From Actinomycetospora endophytica (GTDB lineage: Bacteria; Actinomycetota; Actinomycetes; Mycobacteriales; Pseudonocardiaceae): DNA of 64,000 nucleotides. A model generated the notes under the pieces. It saw only the letters and a program-made list of their open reading frames with translations, was not told the DNA's origin and ran no database searches. Each line of letters starts with the position of its first letter. The first letter of the stretch is position 1. The stretch is taken from positions 1,674,001 to 1,738,000 of the forward strand of contig NZ_JAJNDB010000001.1 in assembly GCF_021026375.1 (NCBI RefSeq). Reading direction: 5' to 3'. The position numbers and the translations under genes are program-made. Below are positions 32,898 through 41,700 of the stretch, in pieces.

Positions 32898-33611
32898 ATG
32901 GCCCGCAGGCCCGCGCAGGATGGCCGCCCCCGGGAGTCCGAGCCCGAGGACGCGCGGGAGCGCGCCTCGGACGGCGAGCGCGAGGACGTCGCCGCGATGC
33001 TGGCGCGGGCGATGGTGGCGGGGCGGCTGACCCCCGTGGAGTACAGCGACCGCGCGGCGATCGCCCAGGCCGCCCGCTACCGCGACCAGCTCGACGGGCT
33101 GCTCTCCGATCTGCCCGGCGCCGCGCTGCACTCGTCGCACCGCAGCGACGTCCTCGAGCTCCAGGCGGGGCTCGGGGGCTCCATCAGCCGCCGCGGGTAC
33201 TGGAAGGTGCCCCCGACGGTGCGGGTGCACAGCTGGGTGGGCGGGGTGCTGCTCGACCTGTCCGAGGCGGAGTGCGCCACCGCGGTGCTGGCGCTGGACC
33301 TGGCGACCGGGATGTGCTCGCCGACGGTCGTGCTGCCGGAGGGCGCCACGGCCGACGTCGACGACCTGCGCATCTCCGCGGGCTCGGTGCGCGACGAGAC
33401 CGTGCACCGCCGGGAGCGCGGCGCCCTGCACGTCTCGGTGCGCGGGCGGCACTCGTTCGGCGACGTGATCCTGCGCCATCCGGTGCGGGGTCGCTGGGAG
33501 CGGATCCGTGCGCTGCCGCACGACGCACCCCGCTCCCTGGCCCGCCGGGTGGGCCGTCGCGACCGACCCGCCCGGACCGAGGGCGCCCGGGCCGACCGGC
33601 CGGAGCGGTAA
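32898..33611 (+). CDS. DUF1707 domain protein
   Basis: A 237-residue cytoplasmic protein. DUF1707 (a SHOCT-like short domain) appears in residues ~28-70 as 'EDVAAMLARAMVAGRLTPVE' followed by 'YSDRAAIAQAARYRDQLDGL', and a beta-rich region with 'ISRRGYWKVPPTVRVHSWVG' and 'GDVILRHPVRGRW' follows, similar to the LiaF-like end found in many DUF1707 proteins. A basic C-terminal tail may contact nucleic acid or membrane. Function unknown. It precedes the membrane kinase on the same strand after 57 bases, and the partnership deserves checking. Confidence 0.85.
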   Translation: MARRPAQDGRPRESEPEDARERASDGEREDVAAMLARAMVAGRLTPVEYSDRAAIAQAARYRDQLDGLLSDLPGAALHSSHRSDVLELQAGLGGSISRRGYWKVPPTVRVHSWVGGVLLDLSEAECATAVLALDLATGMCSPTVVLPEGATADVDDLRISAGSVRDETVHRRERGALHVSVRGRHSFGDVILRHPVRGRWERIRALPHDAPRSLARRVGRRDRPARTEGARADRPER

Positions 33612-33668
33612 CGTCGAACGGTGCACCGCCCGCCGGGGTGGGTCATCGTCACGGGTGGGGAGGACGTC

Positions 33669-35498
33669 GTGAGCTTCGATCCCACGCTCGGCGTGCGATT
33701 CCTGATCCCGCTCGCCGTAGGCGTGGTCGTCGCGCTGCTCATGTCGCCGCTGTACGCGGCGCTGGCCCGCCGCCGCCGTCAGGCGCTGCTGGTGGACCGG
33801 GTGGTCACCGGACGTGTCGCCCGTCTCACCGGCCCCGAGCGCCGTCGCGCGGTCCGTCACCTGCACCGGGAGGCCGGCCACCCGCTGAGCGTGGTCGCCG
33901 GGCTCGCCGGGGCCGCGGGCGTGGTCACGCTGCTCGCCGCGGTGTTCACCGCCCGCGCCTCGCTCGGCGCCGCCGACCGGCGTGCCGTCCTGGCCCGACT
34001 CTTCGACGAGCTCGACAGCGCCGGGCTCCCCACCCCTTCCACCTCGGTCGGCCTCGTCGTGGTGGCGGTCGCCCTGGCCGTCGTTCTCGCGCTGGCGGTC
34101 GGGACCCTGCACGTCGCGACGCTCGACCTCGAGCGGCGCCGCGCGATGCCGGTCACCCGCCCGTGGCCGCTCTCGAAGCGCCGCGTCACCTGGCTCGCGG
34201 CCGTGGCGGCGTTCCTGGTGCTGCTCGCCGTCGGCGTCGAGAACGGCGGGCTCGCCGCGGGGCTGTTCCTGCTCGGCCATCAGCTCACCGTCCGTGCGAT
34301 GCGCCCACGGGCCTGCACGGTCGCGCCGGTGCTGCCCGAGGCGCTGCGCGCGGCGCGCCTGCCCGGGCCGAAGGAACGCCGCCTCATCCGCTCCCGCCGC
34401 GGGCCCGCGCCCGGCCTGCCCGGCGCCGCCGCGCCGCCCAACGGTGCCCGCCCGGCGCCGTCGGGTCCGGCCCGCGACGCGGCGTCGGCTCCGCCCGCCC
34501 GTCCGGCGACCCCGCGCCCGGCCACGCCCCGCCCGGCCGCGGCCGGGGTGCCGCCGCGGCCCACCGCCACCCCGCACCCGCCGACGGCGGCCACGCGGCT
34601 GGTGGACATGGCGCCGCCGGAGCAGCCGCTCACCCCGCACGACCCGCGGACGGTCGGGGAGTACCAGCTCACCGGGCGCCTGGGCTCCGGCGGGATGGGC
34701 ACCGTCTACCTCGGGCACCGCGCGGGCGTGAACGGCTCGGTCGCGATCAAGGTCCTCGCGCCGCACCTGCTCGACGACGTCGACGCCCGCACCCGGTTCC
34801 TGCGCGAGGGGCAGACCCTGCAGAAGGTCACCGGCGACTACACGGCGCGGGTGCACGGCGTCGGGTTCGACGGGTCGATGCCCTACATCGTCATGGAGCG
34901 CCTCGACGGCCCGTCGTTGCACGCGCTGATCGCCGAGAACGGCGCGGTGCGCGACGCCGAGACGCTGACCCGGATCGCGATCGCGCTCGCCCGCGCGCTC
35001 GCCGCCCTGCACAACGACGGCATCACCCACCGCGACCTCAAGCCCGGCAACATCCTGCTGACCTCCGCCGGGCCGAAGGTGGTCGACTTCGGCATCGCCC
35101 GGGTCGTCGGGCAGACCCACCACACCCCGGCCGGGAACATGGTCGGCACGCCCGGCTACATGGCCCCCGAGCAGGTCACCGGCAACGGCGCGGGCCCCGC
35201 CACCGACATCTGGGCGTGGGCCTGCTGCGTGGTCTTCGCCGCCCGCGGGGACCACCTCTTCGACGGCGAGAACGTCGTGGACATCGCCCGGCGCATCCTC
35301 GACGGGCCCCCGTCGGACGCGTTCGCCGGTGTCGGGCGGCTGTCCCCGCGCCTCGTGCCGGTGCTGCGCCGGGCCACCGCGCAGAACGCCGCCGACCGGC
35401 CCCGCGACGGCGCCGCGCTGCTGCGCCTGCTCGACCGCAGCGGCGCCACGTCCACGGTCGGCGCCTTCGCCTGGGACAAGCTGGTCGGCTCCCGCTGA
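33669..35498 (+). CDS. Membrane Ser/Thr protein kinase with inverted layout
   Basis: A 609-residue protein: four or five membrane segments in residues ~10-220, a Pro/Ala-rich linker of about 100 residues, then a Hanks-type kinase domain from residue ~331 to ~590. The Gly loop is 'GRLGSGGMGTVYLG', catalytic Lys361 in 'VAIKVL', 'HRDLKPGN' near 454, DFG Asp473 and 'GTPGYMAPEQ' in the activation segment, so it should be active. PknB-type kinases have the reverse order (kinase first, one membrane helix, PASTA outside). GTG at 33669 is chosen for its GGGGAGGA; a start at 33621 is less well placed. No extracellular PASTA domain exists. Confidence 0.9.
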   Translation: MSFDPTLGVRFLIPLAVGVVVALLMSPLYAALARRRRQALLVDRVVTGRVARLTGPERRRAVRHLHREAGHPLSVVAGLAGAAGVVTLLAAVFTARASLGAADRRAVLARLFDELDSAGLPTPSTSVGLVVVAVALAVVLALAVGTLHVATLDLERRRAMPVTRPWPLSKRRVTWLAAVAAFLVLLAVGVENGGLAAGLFLLGHQLTVRAMRPRACTVAPVLPEALRAARLPGPKERRLIRSRRGPAPGLPGAAAPPNGARPAPSGPARDAASAPPARPATPRPATPRPAAAGVPPRPTATPHPPTAATRLVDMAPPEQPLTPHDPRTVGEYQLTGRLGSGGMGTVYLGHRAGVNGSVAIKVLAPHLLDDVDARTRFLREGQTLQKVTGDYTARVHGVGFDGSMPYIVMERLDGPSLHALIAENGAVRDAETLTRIAIALARALAALHNDGITHRDLKPGNILLTSAGPKVVDFGIARVVGQTHHTPAGNMVGTPGYMAPEQVTGNGAGPATDIWAWACCVVFAARGDHLFDGENVVDIARRILDGPPSDAFAGVGRLSPRLVPVLRRATAQNAADRPRDGAALLRLLDRSGATSTVGAFAWDKLVGSR

Positions 35499-35573
35499 GG
35501 ACGCCTCCCGCGGGCCTCCTCCGCTGCTACGGTTTCCGCTCGCCGGAGGAGCCCGATTTCTTCAGGAGTGTGC

Positions 35574-35963
35574 GTGGCCAGCTGGGACGACCTCGTGCTG
35601 TGGGTGCGGGTCCGCTACGAGGTGATGGCGCAGGACGCGGACGGCCTCACCTTCCGGCTGCCGACGACGGAGGGCCGCGACCAGCTGGTCTACGTCCGGC
35701 ACCGGCGCGAGATCGACGGGCAGGACTGGATGCAGATCGAGTCACCCATCGCCCGGCTCGACGACATCGACGCGCGGCAGCTGCTCGAGCTCGCCGAGTC
35801 GACGGTCGTCGGGGGCGCGGCCGCCGTCGACGGCACCGCCGTCTTCCGGCACGCCGCCCCGCTCTCGGATCTGACGTTCGCGGAGTTCGAGGCGCCCTTC
35901 CGCCTCGTCACGAAGACCGCGGACGATCTCGAGCGGCGCCTGACGGGGGCCGACCGCTACTAG
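35574..35963 (+). CDS. Hypothetical protein
   Basis: A 129-residue protein rich in beta strands ('ADGLTFRLPTTEGRDQLVYV') with the end 'FEAPFRLVTKTADDLERRL'. The layout recalls YbjN/secretion-chaperone-like folds, but I do not recognise the family. GTG at 35574 is chosen because AGGAG lies 5 bases upstream; GTG at 35568 is the other option. It is upstream of an amidase gene by 23 bases and may share an operon with it and with the SDR. Confidence 0.65.
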   Translation: MASWDDLVLWVRVRYEVMAQDADGLTFRLPTTEGRDQLVYVRHRREIDGQDWMQIESPIARLDDIDARQLLELAESTVVGGAAAVDGTAVFRHAAPLSDLTFAEFEAPFRLVTKTADDLERRLTGADRY

Positions 35964-35986
35964 CACCACGACCCGGAGGTCGCGTC

Positions 35987-37003
35987 ATGGCCGAGCCAGC
36001 CGTCGTCGAGTTCTCGCCGACGCCGGACCAGTACGCGTGGACCTTCGGCGGGGCCGCCCCGGTCCTCGAGGTCGAGCCGGGCAGCGTCATGCGGCTCTGG
36101 TGCGACGACGCCTTCGGCGGCCGGATCCGCGCGGTCACCGACCTCGCGAGCGCGAGCCTCGATCCGCGGTTCCTCAACCCGCAGACCGGCCCGTTCTCGG
36201 TGCGCGGTGCCGAGCCCGGCGACACGCTGGTGCTCCACCTCGTCGACCTCACCCCGGCCCGCGACTGGGGCGCCTCGACGCTCGTGCCGTTCTTCGGCGG
36301 GCTCACCGGCACCGACCGGACGGCCCTGCTCGACGAGGCCCTGCCCGAGACCACCTGGATCTACGAGCTGGACCGGGCGCGCGGCACCGTGGCCTTCGTC
36401 GCGCAGCGCAGCTCGTTCTCGGTCGACCTGCCGATCGCGCCGATGCTGGGCACCGTCGGCGTCGCCCCGGCCAACCGTGAGGTCCGCTCGTCGCTCACCC
36501 CGGACGCGTTCGGCGGCAACATGGACACCCCGGAGATGCGGGCGGGTGTCACCTGCTACCTGCCGGTGAACGAGCCGGGCGCGATCTTCTCGGTGGGCGA
36601 CGGGCACTACCGCCAGGGCGAGGGCGAGTCCTGCGGCACGGCCGTCGAGGGCGCCATGGACGTCACGCTGATCGTGGAGCTGGTCAAGGCCGGGGCCGCG
36701 CCCGCCCCGCGGTGGCCGCGCCTGGAGAACGACGCCGAGCTCATCACCGTCGGGTCGTCCCGGCCGCTCGAGGACGCCTGGCGGATCGGGCAGAAGGAGA
36801 TGATCTCCTGGCTGGGCGAGCTGCACGGGCTCGACCGCCTGGACGCCTACCAGCTGCTCACCCAGCTCTCGCTGGCGCCGCTGGCCAACGTCGTCGACAC
36901 CAACTACAGCGCCGTGACGAAGCTGTCCAAGGCCTACCTGCCGCGCACCGACCCGTACGGAGGCCTGCACGGCGACCTCCGCGCGCGGGCGGCGCGCCTC
37001 TGA
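35987..37003 (+). CDS. Acetamidase/formamidase family protein
   Basis: A 338-residue amidase-fold protein. Family features include 'VMRLWCDDAFGGRIR', 'GDTLVLHLVDLTPA' and 'FSVGDGHYRQGEGESCGTAVE', which contains the metal-site region. Enzymes of this group hydrolyse formamide or short-chain amides to ammonium plus acid. ATG at 35987 after CGGAGGTCGCGTC is the start. It is followed by an SDR with a 14-base gap on the same strand, so the pair is probably transcribed together. Confidence 0.9.
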   Translation: MAEPAVVEFSPTPDQYAWTFGGAAPVLEVEPGSVMRLWCDDAFGGRIRAVTDLASASLDPRFLNPQTGPFSVRGAEPGDTLVLHLVDLTPARDWGASTLVPFFGGLTGTDRTALLDEALPETTWIYELDRARGTVAFVAQRSSFSVDLPIAPMLGTVGVAPANREVRSSLTPDAFGGNMDTPEMRAGVTCYLPVNEPGAIFSVGDGHYRQGEGESCGTAVEGAMDVTLIVELVKAGAAPAPRWPRLENDAELITVGSSRPLEDAWRIGQKEMISWLGELHGLDRLDAYQLLTQLSLAPLANVVDTNYSAVTKLSKAYLPRTDPYGGLHGDLRARAARL

Positions 37004-37017
37004 CTCCGGAGGAACCC

Positions 37018-37776
37018 ATGGATCTCGGTCTGGCCGGGCGGCGAGCCCTCGTCACCGGCGGCAGTCGGGGCATCGGACGGGCGATCGTCGAGGCCCTCGC
37101 CGACGAGGGCGCGACCGTCGCCTTCTGCGCCCGGTCCGCGGACGGCGTCGAGAAGGCGGTCGCCGAGCTGTCGGCGTCCGGGCGCGCGGTGCGCGGCGCG
37201 GCGGTCGACGTCGCCGACGGGGACGCGCTGCGGTCGTGGGTGACCTCGGCCGGCGAGGAGCTCGGCGGGATCGACGTCGTCGTCGCGAACGTGTCCGCGC
37301 TGGCGATCCCGTCCTCCGAGGAGAACTGGGAGGCGTCCTTCCGCACCGACGTGCTCGGCACGGTCCGGCTCGTCGAGGCGGCGATGCCCGCGCTGGAGGC
37401 CTCGGACGCGGCCGCGATCGTCACCATCTCGAGCGTCTCCGGCCGGGAGATCGACTTCGCGGCGGGGCCGTACGGCACGGTCAAGGGCGCGATCGTGCAC
37501 TACACCCAGGGGCTGGCCCATCAGCTCGCCGGCCGGGTGCGGGCCAACACCGTCTCGCCCGGCAACGTGTACTTCCCGGGCGGCGTCTGGGAGTCGATCG
37601 AGGCGAACAACCCGGACCTGTACGCCCACGCGCTCGGGCTCAACCCGACGGGGCGGATGGCCCGGCCCGACGAGATCGCCCGGGCGGTCGCGTTCCTCGC
37701 CAGCCCGGCGGCGTCCTTCGTCAGCGGCACGAACCTCGTCGTCGACGGGGCGCTGACGCGAGGGGTGCAGTTGTAG
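37018..37776 (+). CDS. Short-chain dehydrogenase/reductase
   Basis: A 252-residue SDR. The cofactor motif is 'GGSRGIGRAI' at residues ~14-23, the catalytic Ser is in 'IVTISSVSGREIDF', and the Y-x-x-x-K pair in 'GPYGTVKGAIVH'. The Arg in 'ADGVEK' region after strand 2 ('FCARSADG') suggests NADPH preference. Substrate unknown. ATG at 37018 follows GGAGGA closely. The stop TAG is the first three bases of palindromic element copy 3. Confidence 0.92.
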   Translation: MDLGLAGRRALVTGGSRGIGRAIVEALADEGATVAFCARSADGVEKAVAELSASGRAVRGAAVDVADGDALRSWVTSAGEELGGIDVVVANVSALAIPSSEENWEASFRTDVLGTVRLVEAAMPALEASDAAAIVTISSVSGREIDFAAGPYGTVKGAIVHYTQGLAHQLAGRVRANTVSPGNVYFPGGVWESIEANNPDLYAHALGLNPTGRMARPDEIARAVAFLASPAASFVSGTNLVVDGALTRGVQL

Positions 37777-37849
37777 GTGCGCTTCGCGCTCGTGAGCAGT
37801 AATTGACGCTATGACGTCAATTACTGCTCACAGGCGCGCAACGCACCTA
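37774..37849. repeat. Palindromic element, copy 3
   Basis: 76 bases between convergent genes; TAG stops of both genes are its two ends, as in copy 1. Inner stem GTGAGCAGTAATTGACG pairs with CGTCAATTACTGCTCAC. Compared with copy 1 the pair at the CAC/CAG position is swapped (C-G to G-C), a compensatory change. Outer arms are less well matched than in copies 1 and 2. Confidence 0.9.
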
Positions 37850-38326
37850 TCGGCGGGCGCCGGCCCGTTCCGGCCCGAAGACGAGGGTGACGACGGCCTG
37901 GGCGGCGGTCCCGACCGCGTCGACGGCGGCGACGACACCCCGCGCGGTCCAGTCGACGACGACCTCGACGCCTCGGCGGGCGGCCGATCCCGCGCGCGCC
38001 CACGTGGAGAGGACGGTGTCGACGCGGCGGGCGGGCAGGTCGCGGCGTGCCCGGACCAGCTCGGTGGAGGGTGCGGCGCTCATGGCCGGGAACGCCTCGG
38101 TGGGCCAGGTGGCGATCCGGCGGTGCGGCAGCAGCGGCCCGACGTGCGGGTGGCGCGGCGCCGGGACGTCGGCGGAGAACAGGGCCGGGCCCTCGCCGAA
38201 CCGCGCGATCGCCGCCGCCTCGCCCGCCACCAGACCGGACCGGTCCCGGGAGGCGTCGGGCCCCTCGGCCCCGCGCGCCCCCGGCCTGTCGGCGTCCCCG
38301 GACGCCTCGTCCGGCTCGTCGGTCAT
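37847..38326 (-). CDS. Hypothetical protein
   Basis: A 159-residue protein with a charged, Asp/Gly/Ala-rich first ~40 residues, then 'VGPLLPHRRIATWPTEAF' and a predicted long helix 'STWARAGSAARRGVEVVVD' to 'VAAVDAVGTAAQAVVTLVFG'. The end resembles a weak membrane or amphipathic helix. No family recognised. ATG at 38326 is the start. The stop is formed by the palindromic element. Confidence 0.6.
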   Translation of the reverse strand: MTDEPDEASGDADRPGARGAEGPDASRDRSGLVAGEAAAIARFGEGPALFSADVPAPRHPHVGPLLPHRRIATWPTEAFPAMSAAPSTELVRARRDLPARRVDTVLSTWARAGSAARRGVEVVVDWTARGVVAAVDAVGTAAQAVVTLVFGPERAGARR

Positions 38327-38720
38327 GACCCACCTCTCGGCGTCTGGCGTGATGACACGGTGTGCTCGCGGTGTGGGGCCGGTTCAGGTCCGTCGCCGAC
38401 CGGCAGGATCCCGTCGAGCGGGGACAGTGTCACCCACGAGCAGGAGTCGGTCACGCCGCTCGCCGCATGTTTCCATCCGGTCACGGAGCATGCCGCATCA
38501 CCCCTGTAGCCGAGTCCTGTCTCGGCCGTTGCTCACTCACGGGGTCGCATGACCGACGGCTGGTCGTGCGAGCCCTACCGGACACCGGATCGAGTCACCG
38601 TTCGTCGCCAATTGATTGCGCGTGGCGACGGAGGTGACGGACTGGTGCGAGGTGGTGACCAGATCGTGATGCAATCGGGTCGGTTCAGAACGATCAGATG
38701 CGGATGCGGGAGGTGGAGCG
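38327..38720. other. Upstream region of the PBP gene, no gene supported
   Basis: About 390 bases between divergent genes. Third-position composition of the short frames here is not coding-like, and GC is visibly lower than around it (for example 'CGCCAATTGATTGCG' near 38610). It probably holds promoter elements for the penicillin-binding protein; a clear -10/-35 pair could not be fixed by eye. Confidence 0.5.
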
Positions 38721-41700
38721 GTGGCGGGTGCGCATTCCCGGTCGTCGCGCCATGAACGCACCTCCGATCCGGACCAGGGGCCCGGGCCGGAGCCGCGCGA
38801 CCCGGACGTGGGCTCCGACCAGGACCGCGACTACGGCGAGATCTTCCGGACGCGGCCGCCCTACGACCCGGCGCCCCCCTCGCCGCCCGTGGGTCTCCCC
38901 TCGGCCTTCAACTCCTCCTCGTTCCGTGCTCCCGGTGGCGGGCGTCACGCCGAGCCGGAGCCCGCCGGCGTCGGCGCGGGCTCGAGCTCGTCCGGGCAGG
39001 AGAACAGCCCGTGGTCGGCGACACCGGCCGCCCCGAGCTCGACGTCGACCCGGTCGAGCTACACCGGCTCGACGTCCGGGGCCTCGTCCTTCGGCGGTGG
39101 CGGCACCCGCTCCACCGCGCTGGCGCCGCCCGCCGCGGTGCCCCCGCCGCCGCCGCGTACCGGCTCGGGGCCCGGGTCCGGCTCCGGCTCGGGTGGCAAC
39201 GGTTCTCCGCGCACCGGGTCCGGTCGCCCCGATGACGCTCCCGTGGCGCCCCGCGCCCCGCACTCGCTCTCCGGACCCCAGGCGCTCGCCGTGCCGCCGG
39301 GACGCCCGGGTGGTCCGGCTCCGGCCGACCCCGCCTCGCGTCCCGGTGCCCCCGCGTCGCGCCCTGGCGCTCCCGGCTCTGCGCCGGCCTCGGTCCCGCC
39401 CCCCGCGCCGCCCGGCCCGCGCCGCCCCGCGGGTCCGGTGCCGCCGGCGGGTCCGGCCGCTCGCCCCGGGAGCCAGCCCGCGCCGGGCCGCCCCGCCCCG
39501 AACGGCCCGACGCCCAACGGTCCTGCTCCGAGCGGTCCGACGCCGAGCGGCCCCGTTCCGCAGGGCCCGACCACCGGCGGTCCCGGTCCGAAGGGTCCCG
39601 CGACGACCGGTGCACCGGCGACCGGCGGCGCGAACGCCCGCGCCGCGGCTCCCGCCCGGCCCGCCGGTGCTCCGCCCGCCGGCCCGGGCACCGGCTCCGG
39701 CCCTCGCCCGCCCGCCGCTCCGGGGACCGGATCGGGTCCGCGCCCGCCGGCCGGGCCCCCGACCAACGCCGGCCCGACCAACGGCGCTCCGGCGAAGCCG
39801 GCGACCGCGTTGAACGGTGCCCCGGCGAAGCCCGCGGGCACGCCGAACGGTGCTCCGGCGAAGCCCGGTAGCGGCCCGAACGGCGCACCGGTGAACGGCG
39901 CGCCGGTCAAGCCCACGGGTGCCCCGAACGGCGCTCCCGCGAAGCCCGGCAGCGCCCCGAACGGCGCTCCCGTCAACGGCGCGCCCGCGAAGCCCACGAA
40001 CGGCACCACCGCCAACGGCACCACCGCCAACGGCACCACGGCGGCCAACGGGACCGCGGCCAACGGGACCGCGGCCAAGCCCGGGACCAAGCCCGCGGCC
40101 GGGCCGACGCCGACCGTCCCCCCGGCGCGCACCCCCGACGGCACCGCCATCGGACCCGCCGTCGACCCCCTCGGGTCGCCGGACGACGAGGACGAGAAGG
40201 ACGCCGGCGGGCGGGACGCGACGACCACCGCGCGCCCGACGTCGACCACCCGCACCTCGACGAACCGCACCTCGACCACCCGCACCGCCGCCGTCCCGCA
40301 GTCCGCGCAGACCCGCGCCGAGCGCCGCGCCGCCGGGCGCGACGGACTCAGCCGCGCCGCCGGACGCGGGCGTGCCGGCAGCCGCCCGACCCCGTCCGCC
40401 ACCCGCCGCGGCGCGGACCGCGAGGCCGACGAGCGCCCGGCCCCGCCGCGCGGCCGGATCGCCACCGCCATCGCGGCCCTCGTCGTCGCCGTGGCCGCGA
40501 AGGTCCGCCACTGGCCCGGCGGCGAGCGTCTCGTGGGCGCGGGGCACTGGGTCGACGGCCGCGTGCAGGCCTACCTCGACGGCAAGGACCCGGCCGCGCT
40601 GACGACCCATGCGTGGCTGTGGCGTCGCCGCCGCCGCGCGAGCTACGCGCTGCTGGCGGCCTTCATCGGCGTCCCGATCCTCACCTTCGCGCTCGGGTGG
40701 TTGTTCATCCCGGTGCCGAACGCGGACTCCGCGGTCGAGAGCCAGCTCAACACGGTCTCGTTCTCCGACGGCAGCGTGATCGCCCGCGTCGCCCCCGGTG
40801 AGCAGGGCAACCGGCAGAAGGTCACGATCAACCAGATCCCGCCCGCGGTGCAGCACGCCGTGCTCTCGGCGGAGGACCGCACCTTCTACACGAACTCCGG
40901 GTTCGACATCGGCGGCATCCTGCACGCGGCGTTCAAGCAGATCACCGGCGGCGCCGGCGGCGGGTCGACCATCACGCAGCAGTACGTCAAGAACGCCATG
41001 GTCGGCGACGAGCACTCGTACTTCCGCAAGTTCCGTGAGCTGATCATCTCGGCGAAGATCACGCAGGAGTACTCGAAGGACCAGGTGCTCGAGGACTACC
41101 TCAACAGCATCTACCTCGGCCGCGGCGCGTACGGCATCCAGGCGGCCTCGCAGGCGTACTTCAACAAGCCGGTCCAGCAGCTCACGCCGGCCGAGGGCGC
41201 CGTGATCGCGGGCCTCATCCAGGCGCCGTCGCAGTGGGACCCGGCGGTCAACCTCGAGGGCTCCCAGCGGCGCTGGAACTACGTCATGGACGGCATGGTC
41301 TCGTCGGGGTGGCTGTCCCAGGCCCAGCGCTCGGCCGCGACGTTCCCGGCGACCGCGCCCCCGCGCAAGACCATCAACGGCGTTCCGGACGACGACCGCG
41401 GCCACATCTACGCGGCGGTCAAGGACGAGCTGCGCACGCTCGGCATCGACGAGGACGCGCTCGTCACCGAGGGCCTCCAGATCCAGACGACGATCGACCC
41501 GAAGGCCCAGCAGGAGGCGACCGACTCCGTCCAGAAGGAGATGAAGGGCAAGCCGGGGAACCTGCGCTCGGCCGCGGTGTCGGTCGACCCGCGCACCGGC
41601 GACGTGCTCTCGTACTACGGCGGCGACAACGGGTCGGGCCTGGACTACGCCCAGGTGCAGAAGCAGGCCGGGTCCACGTTCAAGCCGTTCGTCATGCTCG

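Noticed and set aside
32615-35986. A very long plus-strand frame running into the amidase gene
   Set aside because: It is a shadow of the DUF1707 and kinase genes; only the part from 35987 has protein character.
38549-38755. Small plus-strand ORF before the PBP gene
   Set aside because: Codon use is not coding-like, and it overlaps the PBP start and ribosome site.
39500-40100. Repeats in the PBP gene as a possible CRISPR array
   Set aside because: Units are in-frame coding repeats without unique spacers and no cas genes are near.
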